Positions 35,346 to 44,616 of a stretch of 50,568 bases of DNA are shown piece by piece. Source of the DNA: a bacterium (GTDB lineage: Bacteria > Electryoneota > Electryoneia > Electryoneales > Electryoneaceae); assembly GCA_028278125.1 (NCBI GenBank), contig JANQEY010000104.1, forward strand, positions 1-50,568, written 5' to 3'. The position numbers were made by a program, and so were the translations under genes. The notes under the pieces were generated by a model. The model was not told the DNA's origin, did not search any database, and saw nothing but the letters and a program-made list of their open reading frames with translations. The first letter of the stretch is position 1, and each line of letters starts with the position of its first letter.

Positions 35346-38300
35346 TCAGGTTTCATCTTTTTCTCTTTTAAGATATACTGTAAAAGTGGCGCCCATACCC
35401 TCTTGGCTTTTTACTTCTATCTTTCCACCGTAGTTTTCTATTGTCTTTTTACACATCCATAATCCGAGTCCAGTGCCGACAGGTGCACTATTGTCAGTAA
35501 CGGATGGTTTCGTACTGAAAAACGGATCAAAAATCCTTTGGATATCTTTGTCACTTATTCCTTCCCCGTTATCCGAAATGGAAAAACACGCAAATTCTCC
35601 ATCTTCAAAGGAGCTTATTTTCATTCTGGGATCTTTTACATTGTGTAATGCATCAATCGAATTACGTAAAAGATTCTCAAAAACATTGGCCAGTTCACCC
35701 TGAACAACTTTTACGATCAGTGTAGTATCAGTAATATTAATCTTTCTTTTAATCCTATTCTTAAAGTTTGGGTCGGCCAGCAGAAATATTATTTCTGTTT
35801 TAATAAAGGCATTGAGATCGACCTTTTTCAGATTTTTACCCTGATCATTACGACTTTTCACCATCAGCGAACGAATGGTATTTGTCATGCTCTTATTCGC
35901 TTCGCTGATCAAACTGACATTTTTCTTTATATATTCAGATAAAGATCTATACGCTGTCAATTCTTCATCTTCCGACAGGTATTTTTTATTGGCAATCTTG
36001 TCTATAGTGATATTAAGCAGTTCAGCACTTCCATTGCTTGTTCCCAATGGCCCCCGCAGGTTGTGAACTATTCCCTGTACCATCTGGCCAAAAGCCGCCT
36101 GTCTTTCAGCAAAAATCAATTCACTTTTTAATTCCTCAAGTGTCATTTCCAGTTTTTTCGCATAACCCCGGGTCATCTCACTTGCTTTTTCAAGGTCCTG
36201 GGTTCTCTGTTGAACAATATTCTCCAGTACCCTTTTCTGACGTCCAATCTGTCTTAACCTTAACATCACAACGAAATATATTATTCCTATAAATAACAAC
36301 AGGTAGATGAAATACGACCACCAGGCACGGAAAAACGGTGGATTTATCCTGAAATTATAGGAGGCTGTTTCACCAATATTTCCATCAATGTCTTTACCCC
36401 GAACCTCAAAGGTATAGTTACCCTCGAACAGGCTGTTAAAATCTTTGTAGGCTTCTTTCGTCCAGTCCGACCATGAATCATTATGACCTGTCAAACGAAA
36501 TTGATATTCATTACTTCCGATTACCGAGTAGCTTGGAAGAGCATATTCAAACCTCAGCGAATTCTTCGAGTACGGAAATACAGGCGAGGTATCTCTTAAA
36601 TATGCCACTTGTGATTCTTCATCGGTTTCGCCCGGGAGAATTACCCCGCGTATTATTGTTTCCAGGTTATTATCATCGCTTCCTGTTCTACTTTCGCAAT
36701 ACTTTATCATGCGGCCATCTTCACCCCCAGCCCAGATTGTCTTGCCATCATCATCAGAATAAAAATTGTAGTAGATCCGTTCCTGTGCTCGCTGCAGTTG
36801 ATATGAAAATCTTTTGTTGCCTTCGTCCATTTGTTCCACCATAACTGCCAGGTAGTTATTACCCAGGTACCATAATCGATTCTGCTCATCAACTGAAGGA
36901 TTAGCAATTCCGACACCTTTTTCGAAAATTTTCCTGTTAAGTGCAGCATCTTCAATAAACCGATCCTCTTCTTCATTATAGTAGAACATTCCCTCATCAA
37001 TAGTGGCTATATAAATTCGATTATTCCAGATAACCGGTTCACGCTGGCTGTTGCCGGGTAAACCTCTTGTGGAATCAAAAACTGTTATACTGGTAGACAA
37101 AATACGCGTATCAGGTATTGTCATTGATTCAATTGAATATCCCTGCGTGGTCCAACTCGTGAGCCAATAGCGGTTTTTATCATCACTGACAATTCTGCGT
37201 ATTGATTTTGAGTCCCCTGTTACCTGCCCTTCATATTTCCAGTTACCAGATATTCGTTTAAATGAGTGGACACCCTCTCCATTTGTTCCCACCAGGAGTC
37301 TTTCTTTATCTGAAGTGAGGGTAGTATAGTAGATATGTTTATCGAGAATTTTGCGGGGCATGTCTTTGAAGTCCTGCAACACAAATAAACCCTCTTCAGC
37401 GGCAATAAACAGGAAATCCCCCGTTGAATAAACATGGCTGCAAAGACCTTCGATGCCATTAATTCTTTCAAAACTGCCCGGTTTAATTTTATCCCCTGAA
37501 CCATTCAAATAGAACACACCTTCTGATGTAGATGTGCATATAACATTTCTATGTCTAGTTAGTGAATGAATGCTACCATCTATACCCAGGTTAGAGTCGA
37601 AATATTGAAGAGGGGAAGAAATATCAACTCGTGAAATTCCATAGTTCGTTGGTATCCATAACCCACCCTGGCTATCCTGAAAACATGACATTTGTACCTG
37701 TTGATCCTCGAGGCCATCAGTAACATCAATTTTTCGGAGAATTTCACCATTCTGATTGAACAGGTATACGCCTTTTGAGTGGGTTGATAACGCATAGTTA
37801 CCATTTTTCAGGCGAATACACCCTGTGACTTTAGTAGACTGATATAAATATTCATCATCCAGATGGAACCTTGTAAATCCTGATGAATGGGACATAAAAA
37901 TCCCATTCTTCCGGGTTACCGTGAGGAATGAATCGTCTCTAATGGGGACAACCGCAACGATTTTTTCTGAAGCTAAGAATTGACTGGATTCAATTGTCTG
38001 AAACCTGTTGTCCACCAATTCCCCTAGTCCAATTCCATCAAAATGAACAATGATTCGACCATTTATCTCACCCATAAACGTCAGGGGATTATCTTCATGA
38101 ATCGGCCAGAAATCAAGGTCTGTATTTTCGGTATTATCTGTTATTTCGATTTCAGGTTTATCCGGGTTTTCCTGCCAGCGGAATACATATTTACTGCTGC
38201 CAAAATAGATCCCGTCATCTACAGCAACAGTAAATTTGAATGATCCCGGATCTGTCAATGTGTCCGGCCATGAAGCCAGGAGGGATTTAAACGTTGGTGA

Positions 38301-38699
38301 CGCACTTGAATCTTTATCAAAGAAACCAAAATTGCCATTACATCCACTAAAAACTCTGCCACTCTCAGACACAGCCAACGATAAATAATTAGCATTTCTA
38401 AAACGAGATATTTTTCTCCAGCGTACGCCATCATATTCGAGAACACCAAGGATGTTTACAACATAGATCAGGCCGTCTTTTCCCTGGACTATCTCGCCGT
38501 TTGTGTGATGACCGGCATATTCCTCAGGCAGGAAATTGTGAAGAAAGAATTTTCCCTGTTCAACGGAGTTTACACCAAAACCATACGTGAAGAGTAGTAG
38601 AGTAAATAGAATAGAAACAAATAAGCGCATATTAAGCTTAAGTAAATGATCAGCCGGGATCTTATAATCAACCATTTCTTTATCAAGCACATCTAACAT
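35346..38699 (-). CDS. Periplasmic-propeller sensor histidine kinase
   Basis: This is a membrane sensor kinase of up to 1117 residues. A hydrophobic signal/anchor (about 25-43) is followed by a two-component-propeller region of about 670 residues (GLWIPTNYGISRVDI and similar strands), then a Y_Y_Y domain (about 715-790, EYQFRLTGHNDSWSDWT ... YTFEVRGKD). A membrane helix (about 795-816), a coiled coil, a dimerisation segment with His879 in IVHNLRGPLG, and a HATPase_c domain follow. The HATPase boxes are N (NVFENLLRNSIDAL), G1 (SDNGEGIS), F (FDPFFSTK) and G2 (GTGLGLWMCKKT). This resembles the hybrid polysaccharide sensors of Bacteroidetes but lacks receiver and HTH domains, so a separate response regulator is needed and none is in the window. 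The start could also be ATG 38630 (residue 24). The first ATG is kept because it is only 16 bases from the preceding gene. Confidence 0.9.
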   Translation of the reverse strand: MLDVLDKEMVDYKIPADHLLKLNMRLFVSILFTLLLFTYGFGVNSVEQGKFFLHNFLPEEYAGHHTNGEIVQGKDGLIYVVNILGVLEYDGVRWRKISRFRNANYLSLAVSESGRVFSGCNGNFGFFDKDSSASPTFKSLLASWPDTLTDPGSFKFTVAVDDGIYFGSSKYVFRWQENPDKPEIEITDNTENTDLDFWPIHEDNPLTFMGEINGRIIVHFDGIGLGELVDNRFQTIESSQFLASEKIVAVVPIRDDSFLTVTRKNGIFMSHSSGFTRFHLDDEYLYQSTKVTGCIRLKNGNYALSTHSKGVYLFNQNGEILRKIDVTDGLEDQQVQMSCFQDSQGGLWIPTNYGISRVDISSPLQYFDSNLGIDGSIHSLTRHRNVICTSTSEGVFYLNGSGDKIKPGSFERINGIEGLCSHVYSTGDFLFIAAEEGLFVLQDFKDMPRKILDKHIYYTTLTSDKERLLVGTNGEGVHSFKRISGNWKYEGQVTGDSKSIRRIVSDDKNRYWLTSWTTQGYSIESMTIPDTRILSTSITVFDSTRGLPGNSQREPVIWNNRIYIATIDEGMFYYNEEEDRFIEDAALNRKIFEKGVGIANPSVDEQNRLWYLGNNYLAVMVEQMDEGNKRFSYQLQRAQERIYYNFYSDDDGKTIWAGGEDGRMIKYCESRTGSDDNNLETIIRGVILPGETDEESQVAYLRDTSPVFPYSKNSLRFEYALPSYSVIGSNEYQFRLTGHNDSWSDWTKEAYKDFNSLFEGNYTFEVRGKDIDGNIGETASYNFRINPPFFRAWWSYFIYLLLFIGIIYFVVMLRLRQIGRQKRVLENIVQQRTQDLEKASEMTRGYAKKLEMTLEELKSELIFAERQAAFGQMVQGIVHNLRGPLGTSNGSAELLNITIDKIANKKYLSEDEELTAYRSLSEYIKKNVSLISEANKSMTNTIRSLMVKSRNDQGKNLKKVDLNAFIKTEIIFLLADPNFKNRIKRKINITDTTLIVKVVQGELANVFENLLRNSIDALHNVKDPRMKISSFEDGEFACFSISDNGEGISDKDIQRIFDPFFSTKPSVTDNSAPVGTGLGLWMCKKTIENYGGKIEVKSQEGMGATFTVYLKREKDET

Positions 38700-38715
38700 T
38701 AAAAAGATTTTTAAC

Positions 38716-39099
38716 CTATGGTTTTACCCTCCATTCGTTAAAACTGTCGTCTCCAATTACTGCATATAGTGTTTTTGAATCACTGTCTATTGTAGCTATA
38801 ACCTCCACCAGGACTACAATCTCGTTGTCATATGTAAAGCCAGCATCTATTCCATCCTCCAACGCGGATGCATTAAATCCTGTTTTTTGCGCTCCCAGGT
38901 TAATGGCTAATCCCCAGGTTGGTGTATCAAGAGATCCACCCGTCGCGAATCTGATAGTAATCGCGTTCCCTTTGCCCTTTCCAAAAATATTATCGCTGGC
39001 ATCTTTTGAATCGTACCATGACTGGGCGTTTGATTCACCTCCTATAACAGCTTGACCCGATGAATCTTTTGCAATCAAATACTCTACGCTTGTTGGCAT
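38716..39099 (-). CDS. Unidentified 127-residue protein upstream of the kinase
   Basis: I do not recognise this family. The ATG at 39099 has AAGGAG 8 bases upstream, a strong site that excludes the longer TTG frame. The product has no signal peptide or membrane helix. It is acidic and rich in short beta-type stretches: VEYLIAKDSSGQAVIGGES, a Gly/Lys turn FGKGKGNAITIRFATGG, then EIVVLVEVIATID and LYAVIGDDSFNEWRVKP. It ends 16 bases before the histidine kinase start, so the two are almost certainly co-transcribed. It may modulate the kinase or simply share its promoter. The soluble beta-sandwich look would also fit a type VI Hcp-like or lectin-like fold, but no motif supports either. Confidence 0.7.
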   Translation of the reverse strand: MPTSVEYLIAKDSSGQAVIGGESNAQSWYDSKDASDNIFGKGKGNAITIRFATGGSLDTPTWGLAINLGAQKTGFNASALEDGIDAGFTYDNEIVVLVEVIATIDSDSKTLYAVIGDDSFNEWRVKP

Positions 39100-39345
39100 G
39101 ACAATTCTCCTTTTTAGGTGTTTAACATAATAGATATCCAATATTGCAACGTCAAAGAAATTTAATCTAGTCTAGCGTCTTATCAAACTTTGAACAGGAA
39201 TAATCTTATTTAATAAGTTTTACTACTCCCGGAGAATATTTCACTTTTTTCGTGAATCATTCCCGATAATACCTGGAGGGATAACTAGAAAGTAGAAAAA
39301 ATTCTCTGGTAAAAGTTCTATATAATCTATTAAATACGGAGCAAA

Positions 39346-39380
39346 TAAAAAACGCCCGGGAGGTTGTCCCCGGCGCTTTT
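39346..39380 (-). terminator. Terminator after the shorter YfaP lipoprotein
   Basis: On the minus strand CGCCGGGG pairs with CCCGGGCG with one bulged base, followed by TTTTTTATTTG. It lies about 20 bases past the stop at 39401. The rest of the 39100-39400 spacer shows no gene. Confidence 0.7.
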
Positions 39381-39400
39381 CAGCAGCTTTTTCCCAGAGA

Positions 39401-40612
39401 TTATTTTGGAATAACCTCTTCATGATTATCTATACTGTATAATCCTGCACCTGGATTACCAGCTACAATATCATTGTGAATAATGATTGATCCGTCGACT
39501 ATCCTTAGAACATCCCAGAAGAGGTATCCCTCTTCACCCGCCTCTGGTTGCGGTACAACTAATTCATAGAGCTGTCCAGTTTCATTATATACACGAACGG
39601 TTGCTCCACTACCAGCCAGTTCAGGTATTTCAGAATAATTGTAAACAAAATAAACATATGTTCCATCAAACACATCATATATCGTTACCGTTTCCGGCCC
39701 GGATCCCTCCGTTACATTTGTGTCAAGAGTAGCATAGGGCGGTGTTTCCTCGTCGCCTCTGAAATTCCAGTAAACATGGTAAGTTGATTCTTCAATCTCA
39801 GGAGTATACAGGTGGCAATCCAGGTCTTGCGGATTTTCACCCCAACTAAGTACTAAACGAAATTCTTCACCGTGAACGGGCCAGAGGAAAAAATTGTATA
39901 CACAGGGATCTGTTTCTTGGGCCACATCTATATGCGACTGTGTTTCGAAACCATCATTGGAAGCAATAACTGTGTACTCACCAGGTTCTATATCCGGGAA
40001 TGAATAAATTCCATATTCATCCGTTGAAACTGATGCAAGCTCACCGTCGTTATCCTCAAGGGTAACCATTGCGCCCCCGATTGGAGGTGACAGCATACCT
40101 GACTCCGCCACCATTCCATAAAAGCCGGGACCTTTTGCCATCAGCCAGTGCATCATATAATCCTCATTCAACTCATCCTCAAATAATCCAATCATATTTA
40201 TCAGGTGGTTATTGTACGATACTACTTCCATCTCCGGTGTTTCCATAGTAGAATCTGATTCTAGGGAATCGCTTTCAACCGACATATACTCAACATCATC
40301 TACTGTTCTCCAGCGAATAATTCCAGTATCGTCAACGTCAAGGTCTATATAGGTGGTATAACGGCAGACACCATCTTCCATCCTCATGTTAACACTCATT
40401 CCGATAATTGATGCGTCAAAAGTGGAATTAGTCAGAACATCAATTAAACCAAACAGGTGCCATGTTCCCATCAGAACAGCCGGTGGATTTTTATATCCAT
40501 CACCTGGCCCGGCACCATCGTCACTATCTTCACTGCAGTTGACCATTAATCCCAGTGCAACCGGTAAAACCAGCACCAGGATAAATAAACGCCATATAAG
40601 AATCTTTTTCAT
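39401..40612 (-). CDS. Lipoprotein with lipocalin-like, Ig and YfaP (DUF2135) domains, short paralog
   Basis: This 403-residue envelope protein has a signal peptide ending VNCSED. Cys26 is a candidate lipidation site, although Asn at -1 is unusual for a lipobox. Residues 45-175 start LMGTWHLFGLIDV and look like a lipocalin-type stability domain. A carboxypeptidase-regulatory-like fold follows (about 176-245, ATVTL/AMVTLEDND...YGIYSFPDIEPGEYTV). The YfaP/DUF2135 domain is last (about 250-385, FRLVLSWGENPQDLDCHL ... GPETVTIYDVFDGTY). The ATG at 40612 is preferred: AGGGA is 10 bases upstream, and the longer frame adds a non-signal extension. It is a tandem paralog of the gene at 40918-43284. The role is unknown. 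Confidence 0.85.
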   Translation of the reverse strand: MKKILIWRLFILVLVLPVALGLMVNCSEDSDDGAGPGDGYKNPPAVLMGTWHLFGLIDVLTNSTFDASIIGMSVNMRMEDGVCRYTTYIDLDVDDTGIIRWRTVDDVEYMSVESDSLESDSTMETPEMEVVSYNNHLINMIGLFEDELNEDYMMHWLMAKGPGFYGMVAESGMLSPPIGGAMVTLEDNDGELASVSTDEYGIYSFPDIEPGEYTVIASNDGFETQSHIDVAQETDPCVYNFFLWPVHGEEFRLVLSWGENPQDLDCHLYTPEIEESTYHVYWNFRGDEETPPYATLDTNVTEGSGPETVTIYDVFDGTYVYFVYNYSEIPELAGSGATVRVYNETGQLYELVVPQPEAGEEGYLFWDVLRIVDGSIIIHNDIVAGNPGAGLYSIDNHEEVIPK

Positions 40613-40865
40613 TTTAAGATCCCTGTTTTTGTGTTTTTTAGTACAAAGAATGATTAATGAATTTATCATTACGGAATATTAACCTAATCAACTGCCGGAT
40701 CAATCGTTAACCAGGAATAATACTATTTTTCTGTTTAATTTCTCCTGGAGAATAATTTTTTATATTACTGAATAATAACGCTTAACATTTCGAACAATCT
40801 TAGGTGTTTATTGCCTTGCTTTAGATAACAGGAATCTATATATCTTGTATCTGGCACAAAAAAAA

Positions 40866-40894
40866 TCGCCAGGGATAAATTCCCTGGCGAAATA
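40866..40894 (-). terminator. Terminator after the longer YfaP lipoprotein
   Basis: A perfect 10-bp stem TCGCCAGGGA / TCCCTGGCGA with loop TAAAT is followed on the minus strand by eight T residues. The rest of 40613-40917 holds no recognisable gene. Confidence 0.85.
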
Positions 40895-40917
40895 TTTCCG
40901 TTACGAATCAGTCAATG

Positions 40918-43284
40918 TTATTTAAGCCTTTTTGCAGTCTGTTCATCGATATTCAAGTATTCAGGACCTGGCTCCAGTTCAACAATATCATTTGTGAGAA
41001 TGATGGATTCGTTGACAATCTGGAGTACATCCCAGTATTCGTATCCTTCTTCTCCAGCTTGTGGTTGTGGGGCTGTCAGTTCATAAATCTGTCCCGTTTC
41101 GTCATATACCCTTACTATCGCACCGCAACCAGCCAGGTCGCCAACGCCACTCCATTTGTGGATGTAATAATGATATGTACCAGTGAATACATCATATAAT
41201 GTTATCGTTTCCGGCCCAAAACCGTCGGTATCATCAGTATCCAGTGTGGCATATGGTGGATATTCCTGGATACCAGAATTCCCGAAATATACATGGTAGA
41301 AAGATCCTTCAATCTCCGGGGTTTTTAAATGGCTGTCCAGGTCACGAGGTTCTGCACCCCAGCTAAGTACAAAGCGCAACTCACTACCCAGCAGCTCCGG
41401 TGACATGGTGAAGTTCAATACCACGGTTTCACCTTCGGGAACAATTATTTCATTCGTCTGTGGATAATATCCTTCAAGCGTAACTGACACCACATTGTAT
41501 CCCGCATCAATATCCGTGAGTGTGTATTCACCGAAAGAGTCTGTGTAGACGGAAAGACCACCAACCTGCACAAGCACATTTTCCAGTCCGTAACCGGTTT
41601 GTGAGTCTGTTACCATGCCTTCGATTGTTCCCGTACCCGTTGTACCTTGCGTTAATACAAAATCAGCCTGTGTTGAAGTCTCTGCAATTACATCTACTGT
41701 CGTCACATATGTTTGATAGCCCATTGCAGATACGACAAACTGCCTGTTTCCTGAATTAACCAAGAATGAGTACTCTCCATTATTGTCAGTTTGTGTGTTC
41801 TGACCGGTTTCACTATAGATGAGTGCTCCGGCTACAGGTAGTGCCGTGTCATAATCTGTTACTGTGCCATAAACAGTCCCGATTGGATCTCCTCCACCTC
41901 CATCATCAACTGGTGTAAGGAAGAAATTATACATTGTCGGATCTGTTTCGCTGGACACCAGCAATTGCGATTGTTGCTCATAGTCATCATCTGAGGTCAG
42001 AACAGTATACTCACCGGGTTCGATATCGGGGAAAGAATAAACACCATACTCATCTGTGTTCACCGAAGCAAACTCTTGGTCACTGTCCTCAAGAATGATC
42101 AGCGCGTCCTCGATTGGCGGTGTCAAGATACCGGACTCTGCAACCATTCCATATATTCCAGGACCTTTCGCCATCAGCCAATGCATGAGAACTCCATCAT
42201 CAAGTTCTTCTTCAAACTCACCTATCATGTTAAAGAGGTGGCTATCGTACGACACAACCTCCAGCAACAGGATTTCCATGGTGGTATCAGTTGCAACTGA
42301 ATCGCTTTCAATCTCCATGTACTCTATATCATTTTGTGTTCTCCAGCGAATGGTGCCGGTATCATCGACCTCAAGGTTGACATAGGAGGTATAACGGCAA
42401 ACATCCCCTTCCATTTCCAGGTGGACACTCATCCCGCTACCTACTGCGTCAAATGCAGATTGAGATTGAACATCAATTAGTCCAAACAGGTGCCAGGTTC
42501 CCATTATGATTGCAGGAGGAGTAGAATAACTACCTCCACCATCAACGGGTGTGAGGAAGAAATTGTACATCGTCGGATCGGTTTCATCCGCCATTATAAA
42601 TGTAGCTTGCGGTTCGTGATTTGCTGAGGAGACATCCACTGTATACATGACCGGATCGGTATCCGTGAATGAATAAACACCATATTCATCTGTTATCACC
42701 GACGCGACTTCTACGTCATTATTCTCAAGGGTAACCGTGGCGTTCTCTACTGGAGGAGACAATATGCCGGACTCGGCTACCATCCCGTATATCCCGGGAC
42801 CTTTCGCCATCAGCCAGTGCATCATAAGTTCCTCATCCAGCTCTCCTTCGAATAAACCGACCATATTGATTAAGTTGTTGTCGTAATCAACAACCTCCAT
42901 CTCGAGGAATTCCAGGGTTGTATCAGACTCAACCGAATCACTTTCGATTTCCATGTATTCAACGTTGTCCTCGGTTCTCCAGCGGATGATCCCGGTATCC
43001 TCCACGTCCAGATTCACGTAGCTGGTATAACGGCAGGTATCCTCTTCCATCCGCAAATTAATACTGATGCCGATTATAGTGGCGTCGGATGCATTTCCAG
43101 TTTGTACATCGATCAAACCAAACAGTTGCCATGTTCCCATCAGTTCATCCGGCACATCTGTATATCCATCCGAACCCGGGCCTGAACCAGCACTACCTTC
43201 TTCAGTGCAGTTTACCATTACTCCCAATGCAACCGGCAAGACCAGTACCAGGATAATTAAACGCCAATTAAGATCTTTTTTCAT
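40918..43284 (-). CDS. Lipoprotein with duplicated lipocalin-Ig unit and YfaP domain, long paralog
   Basis: This 788-residue paralog of the gene at 39401-40612 has the same signal and candidate Cys26 (VNCTEE). The lipocalin-like plus Ig unit occurs twice. The first copy starts LMGTWQLFGLIDVQTG (about residue 47) and the second starts IMGTWHLFGLIDVQSQ (about residue 261). Both contain MHWLMAKGPGIYGMVAESG. Two further carboxypeptidase-regulatory-like repeats follow (VYGTVTDYDTALPVAGALIY and IEGMVTDSQTGYGLENVLVQ). The YfaP/DUF2135 domain (FVLSWGAEPRDLDSHL ... GPETITLYDVFTGTY) ends the protein. The duplicated unit is about 640 bases at the DNA level, which suggests a recent tandem duplication. 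It starts 41 bases after the LiaF-like gene, so it may be the tail of that operon. Confidence 0.87.
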   Translation of the reverse strand: MKKDLNWRLIILVLVLPVALGVMVNCTEEGSAGSGPGSDGYTDVPDELMGTWQLFGLIDVQTGNASDATIIGISINLRMEEDTCRYTSYVNLDVEDTGIIRWRTEDNVEYMEIESDSVESDTTLEFLEMEVVDYDNNLINMVGLFEGELDEELMMHWLMAKGPGIYGMVAESGILSPPVENATVTLENNDVEVASVITDEYGVYSFTDTDPVMYTVDVSSANHEPQATFIMADETDPTMYNFFLTPVDGGGSYSTPPAIIMGTWHLFGLIDVQSQSAFDAVGSGMSVHLEMEGDVCRYTSYVNLEVDDTGTIRWRTQNDIEYMEIESDSVATDTTMEILLLEVVSYDSHLFNMIGEFEEELDDGVLMHWLMAKGPGIYGMVAESGILTPPIEDALIILEDSDQEFASVNTDEYGVYSFPDIEPGEYTVLTSDDDYEQQSQLLVSSETDPTMYNFFLTPVDDGGGGDPIGTVYGTVTDYDTALPVAGALIYSETGQNTQTDNNGEYSFLVNSGNRQFVVSAMGYQTYVTTVDVIAETSTQADFVLTQGTTGTGTIEGMVTDSQTGYGLENVLVQVGGLSVYTDSFGEYTLTDIDAGYNVVSVTLEGYYPQTNEIIVPEGETVVLNFTMSPELLGSELRFVLSWGAEPRDLDSHLKTPEIEGSFYHVYFGNSGIQEYPPYATLDTDDTDGFGPETITLYDVFTGTYHYYIHKWSGVGDLAGCGAIVRVYDETGQIYELTAPQPQAGEEGYEYWDVLQIVNESIILTNDIVELEPGPEYLNIDEQTAKRLK

Positions 43285-43325
43285 TTTACATCCCTGTTTT
43301 TATGTTTTCAGATATAAGCAATGAT

Positions 43326-43892
43326 TTATTGCTCGTTTTTATCGTCAGCTTTGCCATACCTGTTTTCTACATCTGCATCTTTTTTATCTTCATTCTTCAC
43401 CGGATTTTTCCTCACCAGCAGCCATATTCCAAGTGCGATCAGGACTACAGGCCACCAGTTGAATACATGCCACAGACCGTGCCAGTCGATGATCCTGTTT
43501 TCAGCCAGCAGAAAAAGGGTGCCCAGCACAGTGAGTATTCCGCCTGGGATCAATAACCCGGTGCCTTTGTGAGTCTGGGCAAGGTAGGCAAAAATGAATG
43601 CAAGGCCCACCGATAACATGTACAGCGGCCAACCGTCAGCAAATCCCCAGTAGAACAGGTGCGACTGCTGGATCAAAAAGGAAAAGCCGAGGAGAATCAA
43701 CAGGGAGCTGGGAAAAACCGAGTCTCGCCTTCTTCCTGTTCCGGCTCCGGCAAAGATGGCAATTCCTATCACAATTAGAATCAAGGGCCATGAGAAGCGA
43801 AAGATTCCGATCTCATCGAGGATAAAAAGTGTGCCGATACAGATTAAGACGACACCAAGGAACCACGGCCTTTGGGGAAAATTTTTCGGCAT
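43326..43892 (-). CDS. LiaF/LiaI-like multi-pass membrane protein (DUF5668-like)
   Basis: A 188-residue inner-membrane protein with about six helices in pairs. The repeated pattern is WPLILIVIGIAIFAG, then VGLAFIFAYLA, ILTVLGTLFLL and NWWPVVLIALGIWLLVR, typical of the LiaI-LiaF-like transmembrane region. The C-terminus is a charged Lys/Asp tail. In Firmicutes, LiaF-like proteins tune envelope-stress kinases. Here the gene follows a PspC-LiaF-PspC hybrid by one base, so they are translationally coupled and likely form one complex. No LiaRS pair is next to it. The start is close to GGAGG in the upstream reading frame end. Confidence 0.82.
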   Translation of the reverse strand: MPKNFPQRPWFLGVVLICIGTLFILDEIGIFRFSWPLILIVIGIAIFAGAGTGRRRDSVFPSSLLILLGFSFLIQQSHLFYWGFADGWPLYMLSVGLAFIFAYLAQTHKGTGLLIPGGILTVLGTLFLLAENRIIDWHGLWHVFNWWPVVLIALGIWLLVRKNPVKNEDKKDADVENRYGKADDKNEQ

Positions 43893-43893
43893 T

Positions 43894-44613
43894 TTAATCC
43901 TCCTCCGGCATAATAAAAGTCATTATCAGGTAGGCGATAACAAAAAAACCAATACTGAACAGTGCAGCCAGTGTCCAGAGTAAACGAAGCAGTACGGCGT
44001 CTACCTGGAAATGGTTGGCAAGTCCTCCACAGACACCAAAAATCACCCGGTCTGTCCGGCTTCTTTTTAGACGTGTGTCGGAGCTGGCTTTCTGATTTTC
44101 AGTGTATTCGTAATCAACTGTTGGACCGGGAGCATATGTTCCGCTGGTATCGGATGTTGTTTCTGTTTCCTGACCTCTCGAAACTTCTCCCGCGTTCATT
44201 TGCTCAGAGGTTGAAATAATCTTCGGCCTGAGCAACACCGCTATTCCGAGCGCAATTAACCCGATTGGCCATATCCATTCCCATGGAAAATAAGGTATAT
44301 ACTGGAGTTGGACTCCCAGCAGTATTATTGCCAGGACTATAATAACCGCTCCAAGTATTCTCGATCCTCCAGCTGACCTTCCCTTCGACTCGTATTGTGT
44401 CTGGTATCCTTCCGGGCTGACGGGGATCAATATCCAGGCAATCAGGTACGCCAGTATACCTGTTCCACCGATCAGGATCGTCGCCAGCCATATAACCCGG
44501 ATTATTACCGGATCAACATTCAGGTAATCGCCCAGTCCACCGCAAACTCCACCGATCACACGGTCTGAATTCGCCCGGAAAAGACGTTTAAAGGAAGCTT
44601 CGTAAGTAGTCAT
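43894..44613 (-). CDS. PspC-LiaF-PspC hybrid membrane protein
   Basis: This 239-residue protein has two PspC domains. The first is at about 8-65 (RVIGGVCGGLGDYLNVDPVIIRV... LIAWILIP); the second is at about 180-236 (RVIFGVCGGLANHFQVDAVLLRL... IMTFIMP). A LiaF-like helix pair lies between (about 82-128, ILGAVIIVLAIILLGV). PspC proteins sense or buffer membrane stress with other Psp proteins, but PspA is not present here. The double PspC layout is uncommon. It sits between the single PspC gene (3-base gap) and the LiaF-like gene (1-base gap) and is clearly in the same operon. Confidence 0.87.
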   Translation of the reverse strand: MTTYEASFKRLFRANSDRVIGGVCGGLGDYLNVDPVIIRVIWLATILIGGTGILAYLIAWILIPVSPEGYQTQYESKGRSAGGSRILGAVIIVLAIILLGVQLQYIPYFPWEWIWPIGLIALGIAVLLRPKIISTSEQMNAGEVSRGQETETTSDTSGTYAPGPTVDYEYTENQKASSDTRLKRSRTDRVIFGVCGGLANHFQVDAVLLRLLWTLAALFSIGFFVIAYLIMTFIMPEED

Positions 44614-44616
44614 TTA

